Of a stretch of 64,000 nt of DNA, positions 36,801 through 43,836 are shown in pieces. Below the pieces are notes generated by a model. It saw nothing but the letters and a program-made list of their open reading frames with translations. It had not been told where the DNA came from and ran no database searches. Each line of letters starts with the position of its first letter. The first letter of the stretch is position 1. Source of the DNA: Marivita sp. Its GTDB lineage: Bacteria > Pseudomonadota > Alphaproteobacteria > Rhodobacterales > Rhodobacteraceae. The translations under genes were made by a program, and so were the position numbers. The stretch covers positions 25,598-89,597 of the forward strand of contig NZ_JALEGT010000031.1 in NCBI RefSeq assembly GCF_022763305.1. Reading direction: 5' to 3'.

Positions 36801-38604
36801 TGCCTTCGAGCGTGTCGTTCAGCCCTTCGGCACCGTAAACCACGGTCTGGTTCGGCGCGCCTGCGATGACTTCCAGCCAATGGCCATCCGTGTCACGGAG
36901 CACCCAGTTGTGGTCCGTAAAGGTGCCCTGCACATAAGTGCTGCCCGCCTGAATTGTGGCGTATTGAATCGGTGTGCCGACGTCATTGATCCACCAAAGC
37001 TCAATCGGGCCGTCGGCGCTGTTGATGACTGTAAGACTGGTGGCCGTAATCCCGGGACCGGACGAGAAATCGGTGGGGTTGTACCACTGACCGTCCCCCA
37101 AAAGGATGTCGTTGTCATTGCCACCCAGAAGGGTGTCGTTGCCCTGGCCGCCCTGAAGCGAATCCGCGCCAGCGCCGCCGTCGATCTGGTCGGCGCCTTC
37201 GTTGCCGCTGAGCGTGTCCAGCCCATCGTCGCCGTAGATGACATCGTTGCCCGCTTCGCCGAAGACCAGATCATTGCCCGATCCGGCATAGATCGTGTCT
37301 GCGCCGCCCGCATCATCGGCGGTCAGGAAATTGCTGTCACCGCCATAGATCGCGTCGTTCTCGCCGCCGCCGTAGATCAGGTCGCTGCCGTCGTCGCCCC
37401 GGATCGTGTCGTTGCCCTCGTTGGCCCAGACCGTGTCATTGCCGGCCCCTGCGCGGATGCTGTCCGCCTCGCCGCCGCCCAAGGCATCATTATTGTCGAC
37501 CCAGTCGCCATCGGCATCGAAATAGAACTGACCGATCTGGTCACCGGCGGCCGTGCCTTCGACGATGTAGTTGTTCGACAGGATGTTGACGTTTTCGATG
37601 TTCTGGAACGTCAACGACCCACCGCTGTTGAAAAAGACCGTCCCGGACTCGGCGGTCAAATAGCTGACCGAGGACACGTTCGAGACGTTCAGTGTGTCAT
37701 AGTCTGTGCCGGTCTCGCCGCCGTCGATGAAGTCACCGGCAGCGCCCCAGATCGCGTCCGCATCGGCACCCCCCAAAATAATGTCAGCGCCCGCGCCCCC
37801 GGTGAGGGTGTCCATCCCGACCTGACCCTGAATGGTGTCATTGTCCTTGTCGCCCACGAGCCGGTCGTTGCCCGTTCCGCCGTCAATGAAGTCGGCTCCG
37901 TAGCCGCCGTCGATCCAGTCCCAGTCGTCCTGGCCGAGCAGCACGTCGTTGCCGCCCGCGCCGAAGATCAGGTCATTGCCGGTGCCGCCTTCGATCGTAT
38001 CTGCACTGTCGTCTTCCCAACCGCCTTCAAGGTGGTCGGCATCGGCACCACCATAGATCAGGTCGGCACCTGCGCCACCATCGACGAAGTCCTCGCCCGT
38101 TCCGGCGTCGATCGTGTCGTTTCCGGTTTCGCCGAACACCTGGTCCGTGCCCGCACCACCGTAAAGCAGATCGGCTTCGCTGCCGCCGTAGATGACATCG
38201 GCCCCGTCGTCACCGTACAGTACGTCGGTTCCGCCATTGCCAAAGAGCGTGTCGTTCCCGTCAAGGCCTTCCATGCTGTCATTGCCGGAATTCCCGTCAA
38301 GAACGTCATTGGATGCGGACCCCGTGACGCGGTCACCGCTCTGAGCGCCGGAAATGGTCGTGAAATAATCAAGCAGCGTGCTGCCGCCGAAATTGGCGTT
38401 CACTCCGGTGACACCGGCTTCCCCGATGATGAAGGTGGTCGCGCTGTTCGTGATCCAGATGACACCGGTCGTCTGGTCCACAACGACGGAATATGTCGCG
38501 TCGAGCCCCGAGAAATCCAGAGTATGGCCGCTCGCGGATTCCGTGATGGCCGTCCAGAACGCGACGGAGTTCCAATTCAATGATGAGACGACGTAGGTGG
38601 CCAT
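30859..38604 (-). CDS. Giant RTX (hemolysin-type Ca2+-binding repeat) protein with C-terminal Hint_2 domain
   Basis: A 2581-residue acidic protein. After ~90 residues of N-terminal beta-rich sequence it consists mainly of GGxGxDxLx nonapeptide repeats, broken by several longer segments with a recurring pattern (TIDLSAV...VIFSG...GTI...TEVERLILT). The last ~220 residues form a Hint_2 domain: Cys2364 (CFTTGTRILT), SPQHGVLLD and HQIVFANGAPSESFFPG. There is no classical signal peptide; such proteins leave by type I secretion, but no secretion genes are nearby. The Hint domain suggests self-processing. The role (surface adhesin, matrix or toxin-like) is unknown. Confidence 0.88.
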   Translation of the reverse strand: MATYVVSSLNWNSVAFWTAITESASGHTLDFSGLDATYSVVVDQTTGVIWITNSATTFIIGEAGVTGVNANFGGSTLLDYFTTISGAQSGDRVTGSASNDVLDGNSGNDSMEGLDGNDTLFGNGGTDVLYGDDGADVIYGGSEADLLYGGAGTDQVFGETGNDTIDAGTGEDFVDGGAGADLIYGGADADHLEGGWEDDSADTIEGGTGNDLIFGAGGNDVLLGQDDWDWIDGGYGADFIDGGTGNDRLVGDKDNDTIQGQVGMDTLTGGAGADIILGGADADAIWGAAGDFIDGGETGTDYDTLNVSNVSSVSYLTAESGTVFFNSGGSLTFQNIENVNILSNNYIVEGTAAGDQIGQFYFDADGDWVDNNDALGGGEADSIRAGAGNDTVWANEGNDTIRGDDGSDLIYGGGENDAIYGGDSNFLTADDAGGADTIYAGSGNDLVFGEAGNDVIYGDDGLDTLSGNEGADQIDGGAGADSLQGGQGNDTLLGGNDNDILLGDGQWYNPTDFSSGPGITATSLTVINSADGPIELWWINDVGTPIQYATIQAGSTYVQGTFTDHNWVLRDTDGHWLEVIAGAPNQTVVYGAEGLNDTLEGNAGDDTIYGQFGDDRIEVDSGNDLAYGGYGNDSIYAGTGFDTLYGDAGNDFIVVGELDGTSTIDGGTGNDTLDVDTSTSGGFSVIFNTTDGGTLNATNTSASGTFSNIEAVWGSSANDTIDAGADTDGTEVLAQGGNDSVVGGSGNDTLAGMDGNDILRGGLGNDSLTGGLGQDTLIGEAGADFLQGNEDSDLVDYSASDAAVTIVLDGGGAAGFASGGHAENDTIVGIDEILGSAFNDSLTGYDATHHGTLSNIIDGGAGDDTIDGMGGNDILYGGTGNDSIAGGAGDDFIDGGDGNDSLTTGAGTDTVFGGAGNDTIRNGEGDDSLVGGTGDDLIIASAGNDTLEGGDGNDTLDGGIDNDSMSGGADADTFIVNDNFGNDTLAGGETVTTGVDSDTIDLSAVTTGVTVNFSAGEAGTIDDNASTDVITFTEIERLILTDQADVVNGGGGNEVIDAGGGDDTVATGTGNDSIFGGAGNDSLIGGDGNDTVDGGAGDDYVAAFTGDDLLLGGDGNDEIFSLGGGNDTLDGGADADLISVMTMSTTTVTGGEAVTTGTDNDTLNASTGVDMTLTITGAESGTITAGADTISYSEIEAVRLGSGNDTVEAGTETAGLNIDAGGGDDLFNAASTTGNNTLEGQSGNDTIYGGSGDETLGGGSGNDQIFGGAGNDSIRSGGDADTVEGGLGNDTIDGAQGDDLLDGGDGADLIFGGDGADTIIGGVGNDTLAGGGDADTFVFTDGFGIDTVSAGETATIGTDFDTIDLSALNSSVTVIYSGVEAGTVDVDATTDSIGFTEVERLILTDQGDSVLGGASDDVIDAGGGNDTVNAGDGNDTINFGSGDDSGTGAAGNDSLDGGDGNDTITGGAGNDTLIGGSGDDSLFGATQADTLSGGDGNDTLDGGLGADFLSGGADSDTFRLTDSFGNDTIVGGDTFTTGANYDTIDLTAVSNAVSVVFSGQGAGTITDSVTGHVVTFSGIEQLILTQGDDTVDATLDDGYTYIQTRGGNDYVQGSPANDVYDDEIFGPNGSGNDTFIGGDGADQLWGGTDQDSLVGGLGDDSLYGQSGNDTLDGGAGNDVLEGGIGDDSVTGGDGADLITEYSYGGTVVADGTTVTGTNSNDAFVFAGAAGTSATIILDDGSGTANDADVEYDTVFVTSTGDAASLTLEGFSYGTDRIQVSEPWAGLASSEIASGHHQVTVTYANGNTQTFDVLHDNGTDFDPTLVMFTYAGNDTLDGGAGNDTILAAYGDDLVFGWTGDDSVLGGDGNDTVFGQDGNDTIFGGAGNDSLDGDDGLAGADSIFGEDGDDTIIGDGGMDTLSGGDGNDLIFAGADNDSVTGGSGNDQLFGEGGADSIDAGSGDDTIDGGDGNDTIIGFEGNDSVLGGAGDDVINTRTSPGTGLPDEGYGASGNPLYYPADPDAFNDRDFVDGGIGNDSILTGDDNDIIFGGDGADTVDAGFDDDLVSGGAGADVLEGNEGNDTIDGGADGDLIYGDVAPTNPDYAVFAPYDLPNDGTDLAPNNNADSLTGGDGNDTIYGQDDNDTLEGGLGDDVLDGGTDNDYLDGADGADTLIGGTGNDTLLGGNDASADSLDGGAGNDELSAGDGNDTLLGGDGNDSLFGGGDDDQLDGGTGADTLDGWSGNDTLTGGTGDDLLTGSDGNDTFVYVAGDGTDTITDFNFGNTGTLNDGDITNNDRIDLSTFYDDIWELTADFNDDGVLNQSNSTLLGGTVDYSNNASFGGGGVAFTNGVGDTSFFTAENTGVVCFTTGTRILTEAGERPIETLRSGDRIVTRDNGVQTLRWIGQRHLNRSELSCAPKLRPVLLSPDLTGGDAPLIVSPQHGVLLDLDGEETLIRAAHLARMKGGSARVMQGCRAVTYVHMLFEAHQIVFANGAPSESFFPGRFALAALKTGAQGEIFDLFPELRHLEAETAYGPTARSFARGVHLPNHLKSLKARQRFVPGAVIAARALSSRRRAVPRIAS
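31800..38330 (-). repeat. Imperfect tandem repeats encoding RTX nonapeptides
   Basis: Within the giant gene, degenerate ~27-bp units encode GGxGxDxLx motifs, so words such as gtcattgcc and gtgtcgttgcc recur hundreds of times. Boundaries are approximate. Each pair of turns binds Ca2+ in a beta-roll, as known for RTX proteins. The third-base bias produces long spurious frames on the opposite strand. Confidence 0.85.
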
Positions 38605-38993
38605 CGTTACGCGTCCTTGGGCGCAGATACAGACAATGCAGGTAACGGCTCAAAGCTTGGTCGCTTTATGTCGGCCAGATTCCGGCGGGTCGTCATATCG
38701 GCCCGAGAAAGCAGTTTGGTCGCCAAGACAGTACTCCAGTCACTCATTCCAACGGCGGTCTGTCACTGGCTTCGACCGGATGGCACGGCCTTGGACGGAT
38801 CCCCTTGAAAAGGTCGTAACCTGAAATTGGGGCCACAATTTCGAACGACTTTGGCGCGCTTGTGGTCTTTGGTGCTCCGGTCCGGAAACAATGCAGGATA
38901 TCCGCACGTCTGTTTCCAATTCGGAAGCATTTGCACGCCATAAGGGCGCGCTGCACGCAACGGTTGATCTGGCTTTGCCGCGTTGGTGTGGCG
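38605..38993. other. Intergenic region upstream of the RTX gene (389 bp)
   Basis: This gap holds the leftward RTX promoter; an AAGGA ribosome site lies just before its ATG. The rest, up to the end of the LacI gene, contains no convincing gene, hairpin or repeat. Short open frames here show no recognisable protein family. Confidence 0.6.
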
Positions 38994-40019
38994 TCAGAGC
39001 GAGTCCGGTAGATAGATCAACGGCTCCATCAGATGGGCCGGTGCAGCCCCGGTGGCACCCTTGCGCAGGCTGTCCACCATCCGCCTGACCAGCGCCGCGC
39101 ACATCTCGCTGAGCGGTGTTGCGATCACCATCGTGACATAGCGGTCCGCGAGTGCCGTCCGGCTCTCGGGTGTCAGTTCGTTGACGATCAAAGACAGCTT
39201 GCCCGGTGGACGGCTTTCGCGCAGCGCCGCGATCGCGCCTTCCATGCCACCGCCCGCCACGTAGAGACCGGCAAGATCCGCATGGCGCTGCAACAGGTCA
39301 AGCGTCGCTTCGTACGTGACCTGCCGGGTTTCGAGATTGATGCTGGTATCGGCAATGGCGATTTGCGGCGCATGTTCCCGGAGCGCTGTGCGAAACCCGG
39401 TCTCGCGCAGCCCTTGCCCATGCCATCGGGCACCGCCCACGATCACGGCAACCCGGCACCGTCGCTGCAACTGCGTTGCCATCATCCACCCGGCAAGCCG
39501 CCCCGCCTTCATGTTGTCGAGCCCGAAATACCCCGCACCGGCGCGCCCGGCGAAATCGTTGAGCAGTGAAAAGACCGGAGTGCCGGCGGCACTCAAATCC
39601 TCGACCAGCCGTGTCAGATTTGGATGATTGATCGCGGTCGCCGCCACAGCCTGTCCGTCGGCGGCAGCCGCACGGATGGCCTCCGCGAAATCGTCCGGGG
39701 CCTGCGATGGTGAAAAATGAAGATGCGGCGTGACTACCGCATCCGGAAAGGCGGCACAGGCGTGGGCGATCTCATCTGCGAACCGCTGATAGAAGGCTTG
39801 CGTTCGCTTGTGCAGAACGAACCCGAGTGAGATGCGGTCGCGCCTCTCGGACCCATCCAGTTGTGCGGGCAGGGGGTAGCCGATCCGCTGCGCCGCCGCG
39901 ATGACCGCAGCTAGGCTCCGTCTCGATACGTTGCCGCGTGCGTTCAGCGCCCGGTCCACCGTGGCGGTGCCAAGGCCGGCCGCCTGAGCCAGGTCCTGCA
40001 GGGTCGGGCGTTTGGGCAT
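38994..40019 (-). CDS. LacI-family regulator beside mocDE
   Basis: A 341-residue LacI-type repressor: N-terminal helix-turn-helix TLQDLAQAAGLGTATVDRALN, then a sugar-binding-like effector domain (RISLGFVLHKRTQAFYQRF onward; IVGGARWHGQGLRETGF). It is a clear paralogue of the regulator at 49261-50289, with matching recognition helices (TATVDRAL vs TATIDRAL) and long shared blocks such as YVAGGGMEGAIAALRE. It is divergent from mocD, with TGATG-type half-sites in the 142-bp gap, so it probably controls mocDE and itself. The ligand may be a cyclitol or derivative. Confidence 0.85.
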   Translation of the reverse strand: MPKRPTLQDLAQAAGLGTATVDRALNARGNVSRRSLAAVIAAAQRIGYPLPAQLDGSERRDRISLGFVLHKRTQAFYQRFADEIAHACAAFPDAVVTPHLHFSPSQAPDDFAEAIRAAAADGQAVAATAINHPNLTRLVEDLSAAGTPVFSLLNDFAGRAGAGYFGLDNMKAGRLAGWMMATQLQRRCRVAVIVGGARWHGQGLRETGFRTALREHAPQIAIADTSINLETRQVTYEATLDLLQRHADLAGLYVAGGGMEGAIAALRESRPPGKLSLIVNELTPESRTALADRYVTMVIATPLSEMCAALVRRMVDSLRKGATGAAPAHLMEPLIYLPDSL

Positions 40020-40032
40020 GGCACATCCGCTC

Positions 40033-40082
40033 TGATGTCTTTTCCATCAATACCACTGCCGGAACTGATGTAAACTGATGTG
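40033..40082. promoter_or_regulatory. TGATG-type repeats in the lacI-mocD divergent promoter
   Basis: An inverted pair TGATG-N7-CATCA (40033-40049) is followed by a direct repeat of AACTGATGT (40063-40071 and 40073-40081). The half-site TGATG(T) also recurs around the paralogous LacI gene at 49261. These are probable operators for the paralogous LacI regulators. Confidence 0.45.
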
Positions 40083-40161
40083 ATTGGCCGCGCAAAATCT
40101 TTCCCGCACACCGTGCCACAGATAGGTTGAACCAAGCGTGACCCGCCCGAGGTGCTGCAGC

Positions 40162-41241
40162 ATGGCCAAACGTGACTATTCCCTCCTTGGACCAAACGCC
40201 CGTCAAGCCGTTGAAACCGGGCTTGCCGCGGCGGAGTGGTATCACACCGATATCCCGCGCAAGCAGATGAAAGAGCTGATGCAGCGCTCGGATCAGCCCG
40301 CGATCCGCGACACGGTCATCCTGTTCGCCTGCATGGTGCTGTTCGCCGCCATCGGCATCGCCCTGTGGCCCTCGTGGTGGAGCGCACCGTTCTGGCTGGC
40401 CTACGGCGTGCTCTACGGGTCGGCCATGGATTCCCGCTGGCACGAATGTTCCCACGGCACGGCATTCAAGACGCGCCGTTACAACGACTGGCTTTACCAG
40501 ATCGCCAGCTTCTGCATGGTGCGCAACCCGGTCTCTTGGCGCTGGAGCCATGCGCGCCACCACACCGACACGATCATCGTCGGGCGCGATCCCGAAATCG
40601 TCGCCATGCGCCCGCCTGCGCTCTTCCGGATCGCGTTGAATTTCCTGGGGATTTTTGACGCGTATGATGGCTGGAAACGGATGCTCGTGAACGCCTCGGG
40701 CCGCATCCACCCGGAAGAGGCGGATTACATCCCCGAGCAGGAACAGCCCAAGGTGATCCGCATCGCCCGGATCTGGGTGGCGATCTATGCCGCGACCATC
40801 GCTTTGGCCTTTGCAATGGGGTCGATCCTGCCGCTCATGGTGATCGGTTTGCCCCGGCTCTACGGCGCTTGGCACCACGTCCTGACCGGCGTGATGCAGC
40901 ACGCGGGTCTGGCCGACAATGTCACCGACCACCGGCTGAATTCCCGCACTGTCTATATCAACCCGGTCTCGCGCTTCATTTACTGGAACATGAACTACCA
41001 CGTCGAACACCACATGTTCCCGATGGTGCCCTATCACCGGTTGCCCGACCTTCACACAGCGATCAAACACGATCTGCCCGCGGCCAACACCTCCATTTGG
41101 CAGGCCTACAGCGAAATCCTGCCCGTACTGCGCCGCCAACTGGCCTATGAGGACGTTTTCCTCAAACGCGATCTGCCGCCCACCGCGAAACCCTATCGCG
41201 AGGACTTCCACGCAGCCGCCCTTGTCGCTGCCGCCGAATGA
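40162..41241 (+). CDS. mocD: MocD-like fatty-acid-desaturase-type oxygenase
   Basis: A 359-residue integral-membrane diiron oxygenase of the desaturase/alkane-hydroxylase fold. All three histidine clusters are present: HECSH (94-98), HARHH (130-134) and HVEHH (280-284), with hydrophobic spans at ~52-70, 74-88 and 205-232. Followed by a Rieske ferredoxin gene, it matches the MocD-MocE pair of rhizobial rhizopine (3-O-methyl-scyllo-inosamine) catabolism, where the pair is implicated in O-demethylation. ATG 40162 has GAGGTG 8 bp before it. Its place in a cyclitol island supports action on an O-methyl cyclitol; this is an inference. Confidence 0.8.
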   Translation: MAKRDYSLLGPNARQAVETGLAAAEWYHTDIPRKQMKELMQRSDQPAIRDTVILFACMVLFAAIGIALWPSWWSAPFWLAYGVLYGSAMDSRWHECSHGTAFKTRRYNDWLYQIASFCMVRNPVSWRWSHARHHTDTIIVGRDPEIVAMRPPALFRIALNFLGIFDAYDGWKRMLVNASGRIHPEEADYIPEQEQPKVIRIARIWVAIYAATIALAFAMGSILPLMVIGLPRLYGAWHHVLTGVMQHAGLADNVTDHRLNSRTVYINPVSRFIYWNMNYHVEHHMFPMVPYHRLPDLHTAIKHDLPAANTSIWQAYSEILPVLRRQLAYEDVFLKRDLPPTAKPYREDFHAAALVAAAE

Positions 41242-41266
41242 TCTGAGAAACAAGCAAGGACAAGAT

Positions 41267-41575
41267 ATGCCCTGGATCGACGCCTGTGCCACCGATGACA
41301 TCGACGAAGAAGACCTGATCCGCTTCGATCACGAAGACCGCACCTTTGCCATCTACCACAGCCCCGACGGTGACTATTTCTGCACCGACGGCCTCTGCAC
41401 GCACGAGCAGGTGCATCTCGAAGACGGGCTGGTGATGGAATACGAAATCGAGTGCCCCAAGCACAATGCCACCTTCGATTACCGCACCGGAGAGGCCAAA
41501 CGCGCTCCGGCCTGCGTGAACCTCAACACCTACAGAACCGAGGTCGAAGGCGGCCGCGTGTGGATTGAGGTCTGA
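41267..41575 (+). CDS. mocE: MocE-like Rieske [2Fe-2S] ferredoxin
   Basis: A 102-residue soluble Rieske protein. The cluster ligands are Cys44 and His46 (CTH) and Cys63 and His66 (CPKH). It lies 25 bp after mocD and should pass electrons to that oxygenase. No ferredoxin reductase (mocF) gene is adjacent, so a shared reductase must be used. The upstream in-frame start at 41147 lies inside mocD and is rejected. Confidence 0.88.
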   Translation: MPWIDACATDDIDEEDLIRFDHEDRTFAIYHSPDGDYFCTDGLCTHEQVHLEDGLVMEYEIECPKHNATFDYRTGEAKRAPACVNLNTYRTEVEGGRVWIEV

Positions 41576-41578
41576 GCC

Positions 41579-41995
41579 TCAGTCGTCCCGACTGGCTTCG
41601 TTCGGATTGCTCGAAAACAGTGCGATCTTGTTGCCCTGCGGGTCGCGCAGGTAGCCAACATAGAAGCGGGGGCCGTAATTGGCGCGAAACCCCGGTTGCC
41701 CTTCATCCGACCCACCTGCGGCCAGCGCGGCGGCGTGCAGTGCGCGGACCTGTACCTGATCGGCGGCCTCAAACGCCACCATGGTCCCGTTCCCGCCCGA
41801 TGCGGGACGCCCGTCGAAGGTGGGTTTGACGTAAAAATCCGGGTGAATGGGCGCTTCACCCGTCGGCACCGGCAGAGCAAAGCTCAGTCCTTCGGAGCCT
41901 TGGGTCATGCTATAGCCAAGGGCAGGCAGGAACGCCGAATAGAACCGATTGGCGGCTTCGATGTCATCTGCGCCAACGGTGACATAGGCGATCAT
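41579..41995 (-). CDS. VOC/glyoxalase-family protein
   Basis: A 138-residue single-domain vicinal-oxygen-chelate protein: MIAYVTVGADDIEAANRFYSAF at the N-terminus and YFGYLRDPQGNKI-like YVGYLRDPQGNKIALFSS at the C-terminus. Members include glyoxalase I, bleomycin-resistance and dioxygenase domains; the exact role cannot be told. It is convergent with mocE (3 bp apart) and ~180 bp from the aldolase gene. The internal start at 41995 matches the usual family N-terminus; longer frames have no support. Confidence 0.75.
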   Translation of the reverse strand: MIAYVTVGADDIEAANRFYSAFLPALGYSMTQGSEGLSFALPVPTGEAPIHPDFYVKPTFDGRPASGGNGTMVAFEAADQVQVRALHAAALAAGGSDEGQPGFRANYGPRFYVGYLRDPQGNKIALFSSNPNEASRDD

Positions 41996-42084
41996 AGGAG
42001 TTTGTCCTTTGGTGGGTCGAGTGCTTCCAACATGACAGTTTTTCGAAAGGATTGAAGGGAGTGTTCTGTAAATCCAGTGCCCAA

Positions 42085-42131
42085 TGCCTGTGCCAAGCAC
42101 AGGCAGCGCCCGAACCGCCCCCACGGGGCGG
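42085..42131 (-). terminator. Two hairpins after the leftward kinase-isomerase-aldolase operon
   Basis: TGCCTGTG/CACAGGCA (42085-42105, 5-nt loop) and CCGCCCC/GGGGCGG (42115-42131, 3-nt loop) lie 45-91 bp beyond the aldolase stop codon. They probably end or stabilise that transcript; no long T-run follows. Confidence 0.5.
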
Positions 42132-42175
42132 GCGCGACGCTGGTTCGAAGCTGAATGGGCAAAAAGGCCGGAGGA

Positions 42176-43000
42176 TCAGCGCAACCCCCGGATCACCTCC
42201 CGCACTTTCGCTGTCAAAGGTTCCTCCACCGCTGACAAAATTGCGATCCGATCAAACATATCAGGCCGTGCCGCGAGGGTTTCGCGCAAAGCCCCGCCGA
42301 AACTCATCCGCAACTCCGTCCCGATGTTGAACTTGCAGATCGGACTGGTCCGCGCGAGGTCGTGGCGGAGGTCATGCGGCAAGCCGGACCCCCCGTGGAT
42401 TACCAACGGCACGTCCGTCACAGCTTCGATCCGGGCCAGCCTGTCGCGGTCGATCTGCGCTACCTGATCCGTTTGCAGATGCACATTGCCGATGGACACC
42501 GCCATCGCGTCAATGCCTGTCTCCGCCGCGAAGCGGGCTGCGTCTTCGGGATCGGTGCCTTCTGAAGCAACCCCATCCGCGTATCCCACAAACCCGATCT
42601 CACCTTCGCAAGACACACCCGCCGCATGCGCCATCTCCACGATGGCCTTCGTCTGCGCGATGTTTTCCTCCAACGGCAAACGCGAGCCGTCGAACATCAC
42701 CGACGTAAACCCCAGCGCAATCGCCTCTGAGCATTCTGCAACGCTGGTCCCGTGGTCCAGATGGGACACCACCGGCACCGAGGCGGCATCCGCCAAGGCA
42801 TGAAACATCGCCGCCCAGACGGGCAGGGGCATATGCGCCCGCGCGCCCGGTCCGGCCTGCAGGATCACCGGCGCGCCTTCGGCCTCGGCGGCGGCGACAT
42901 AGGCGCGGGCGTCTTCCCAGCCAAGGCAGACCAGCCCCGCCACCGCGTAGCCCTCCCGCAGGGCGGGCTGCAACACCTCGACCAGCGTGGCGCGGGTCAT
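42176..43000 (-). CDS. Class II fructose-bisphosphate-aldolase-family protein (IolJ-like)
   Basis: A 274-residue metal-dependent aldolase. Zn-site segments are visible: SHLDHGTS, EGEIGFVGY, SIGNVHLQTD and VIHGGSGLPHD. In inositol catabolism the IolJ type cleaves 2-deoxy-5-keto-gluconate-6-phosphate to dihydroxyacetone phosphate and malonate semialdehyde. Its ATG overlaps the IolB-like stop (ATGA) and it completes a kinase-isomerase-aldolase operon. The product of the neighbouring kinase is the likely substrate. Confidence 0.8.
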   Translation of the reverse strand: MTRATLVEVLQPALREGYAVAGLVCLGWEDARAYVAAAEAEGAPVILQAGPGARAHMPLPVWAAMFHALADAASVPVVSHLDHGTSVAECSEAIALGFTSVMFDGSRLPLEENIAQTKAIVEMAHAAGVSCEGEIGFVGYADGVASEGTDPEDAARFAAETGIDAMAVSIGNVHLQTDQVAQIDRDRLARIEAVTDVPLVIHGGSGLPHDLRHDLARTSPICKFNIGTELRMSFGGALRETLAARPDMFDRIAILSAVEEPLTAKVREVIRGLR

Positions 43001-43836
43001 TTGAACTTGGCCACCATGTCCATGATGCCGGGGATCGTGTGCAGTTGTTCGGCATGGGTCGGCTGGAAATACTGCTTGAGCGACCGCTGCGACAGCCCGC
43101 CAAGGATGGTGAAGTAATACATCTCGTATCCCGGCAGGGCGCAGCAGGGGTGATACCCTTTGTCGATCAGCACGGTAGAGCCATTCATGATATGATACGC
43201 GTCCCCCGGCTCGTTATCGACGCGCTGGAGCATCTGCAGGCCCGAGCCATAGTCCGGCTTGAAGCGGAAATTATAGGTTTCGTCATGCCGGGTCTCGTCC
43301 GGCAGGCGGTCCGTGTCATGCTTGTGCGACGGAAATCCCGACCAGCCGCCAGCGCCCACGGTGAAGAGTTCCGACACCAGCAAACGCCCGACACGGTCAT
43401 GGTGATTGGCCCCGAGGATGTGCTTGATCTTGCGATGGGTCTTGGTGTCGTCGCTGCCGTACTGCACGAGGTCGAGATCATCCTTGCGGACGGCAAAGGG
43501 TTGCAACGTCGTTGCAAATTTTGCACCGGCGATGAACACCTCGGTCTCTGTCCGCGCGGTGATCCGGGCACCTGATCCGGTGGGCACATAGACGCCTTCG
43601 GGGTCGCCATCCCAGACGTCCTCGCCCCGATGACCAATGTCGGCAAAGGTCTCGCCCGCCGTTTCCACGGTCACGGTCCCGGTCGCGGGCACGATACAGG
43701 TTTCGTACGCTTCAAGCCTATACTCGTACGTTTCGCCCGGCTTCAGCTTCACGATGTTGAAGTAGTTGAGCGGCACCAGCGGGTGATCGACATCGACGAT
43801 CGGCTTGTTGCCGTTGTCATGGGGGGGAATGTGCAT
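42997..43836 (-). CDS. IolB-family 5-deoxy-glucuronate isomerase paralogue
   Basis: A 279-residue bicupin of the KduI/IolB family, with the metal-binding strand GGWSGFPSHKHD and DETRHDETYNF, and a C-terminal YHPCCALPGYEMYYFTILGG block like that of IolB. It is distinct from the second, more canonical IolB at 61368-62174 (which has YPSHRHDEDDFPRITYLEE). It has a strong GAGAGGAGG ribosome site; its start lies 88 bp inside the kinase gene. It may isomerise 5-deoxyglucuronate or a stereoisomer. Confidence 0.82.
   Translation of the reverse strand: MHIPPHDNGNKPIVDVDHPLVPLNYFNIVKLKPGETYEYRLEAYETCIVPATGTVTVETAGETFADIGHRGEDVWDGDPEGVYVPTGSGARITARTETEVFIAGAKFATTLQPFAVRKDDLDLVQYGSDDTKTHRKIKHILGANHHDRVGRLLVSELFTVGAGGWSGFPSHKHDTDRLPDETRHDETYNFRFKPDYGSGLQMLQRVDNEPGDAYHIMNGSTVLIDKGYHPCCALPGYEMYYFTILGGLSQRSLKQYFQPTHAEQLHTIPGIMDMVAKFK

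Noticed and set aside
31800..38330. Periodic short repeats resembling a CRISPR or satellite array.
   Set aside because: The period is ~27 bp without unique spacers, and the repeats translate into RTX nonapeptides in one continuous frame.
36055..38583. An 842-codon open frame on the + strand opposite the RTX gene (and a 589-codon one at 33847-35616).
   Set aside because: They mirror the repeated GGxGxD codons of the RTX gene and are rich in Val, Ala, Asp and Arg with no domain pattern; codon bias of the repeats explains them.
38740..39102. Short leftward frames upstream of the RTX gene that could be a small gene.
   Set aside because: They overlap the end of the LacI gene, have no good ribosome site and no family resemblance.
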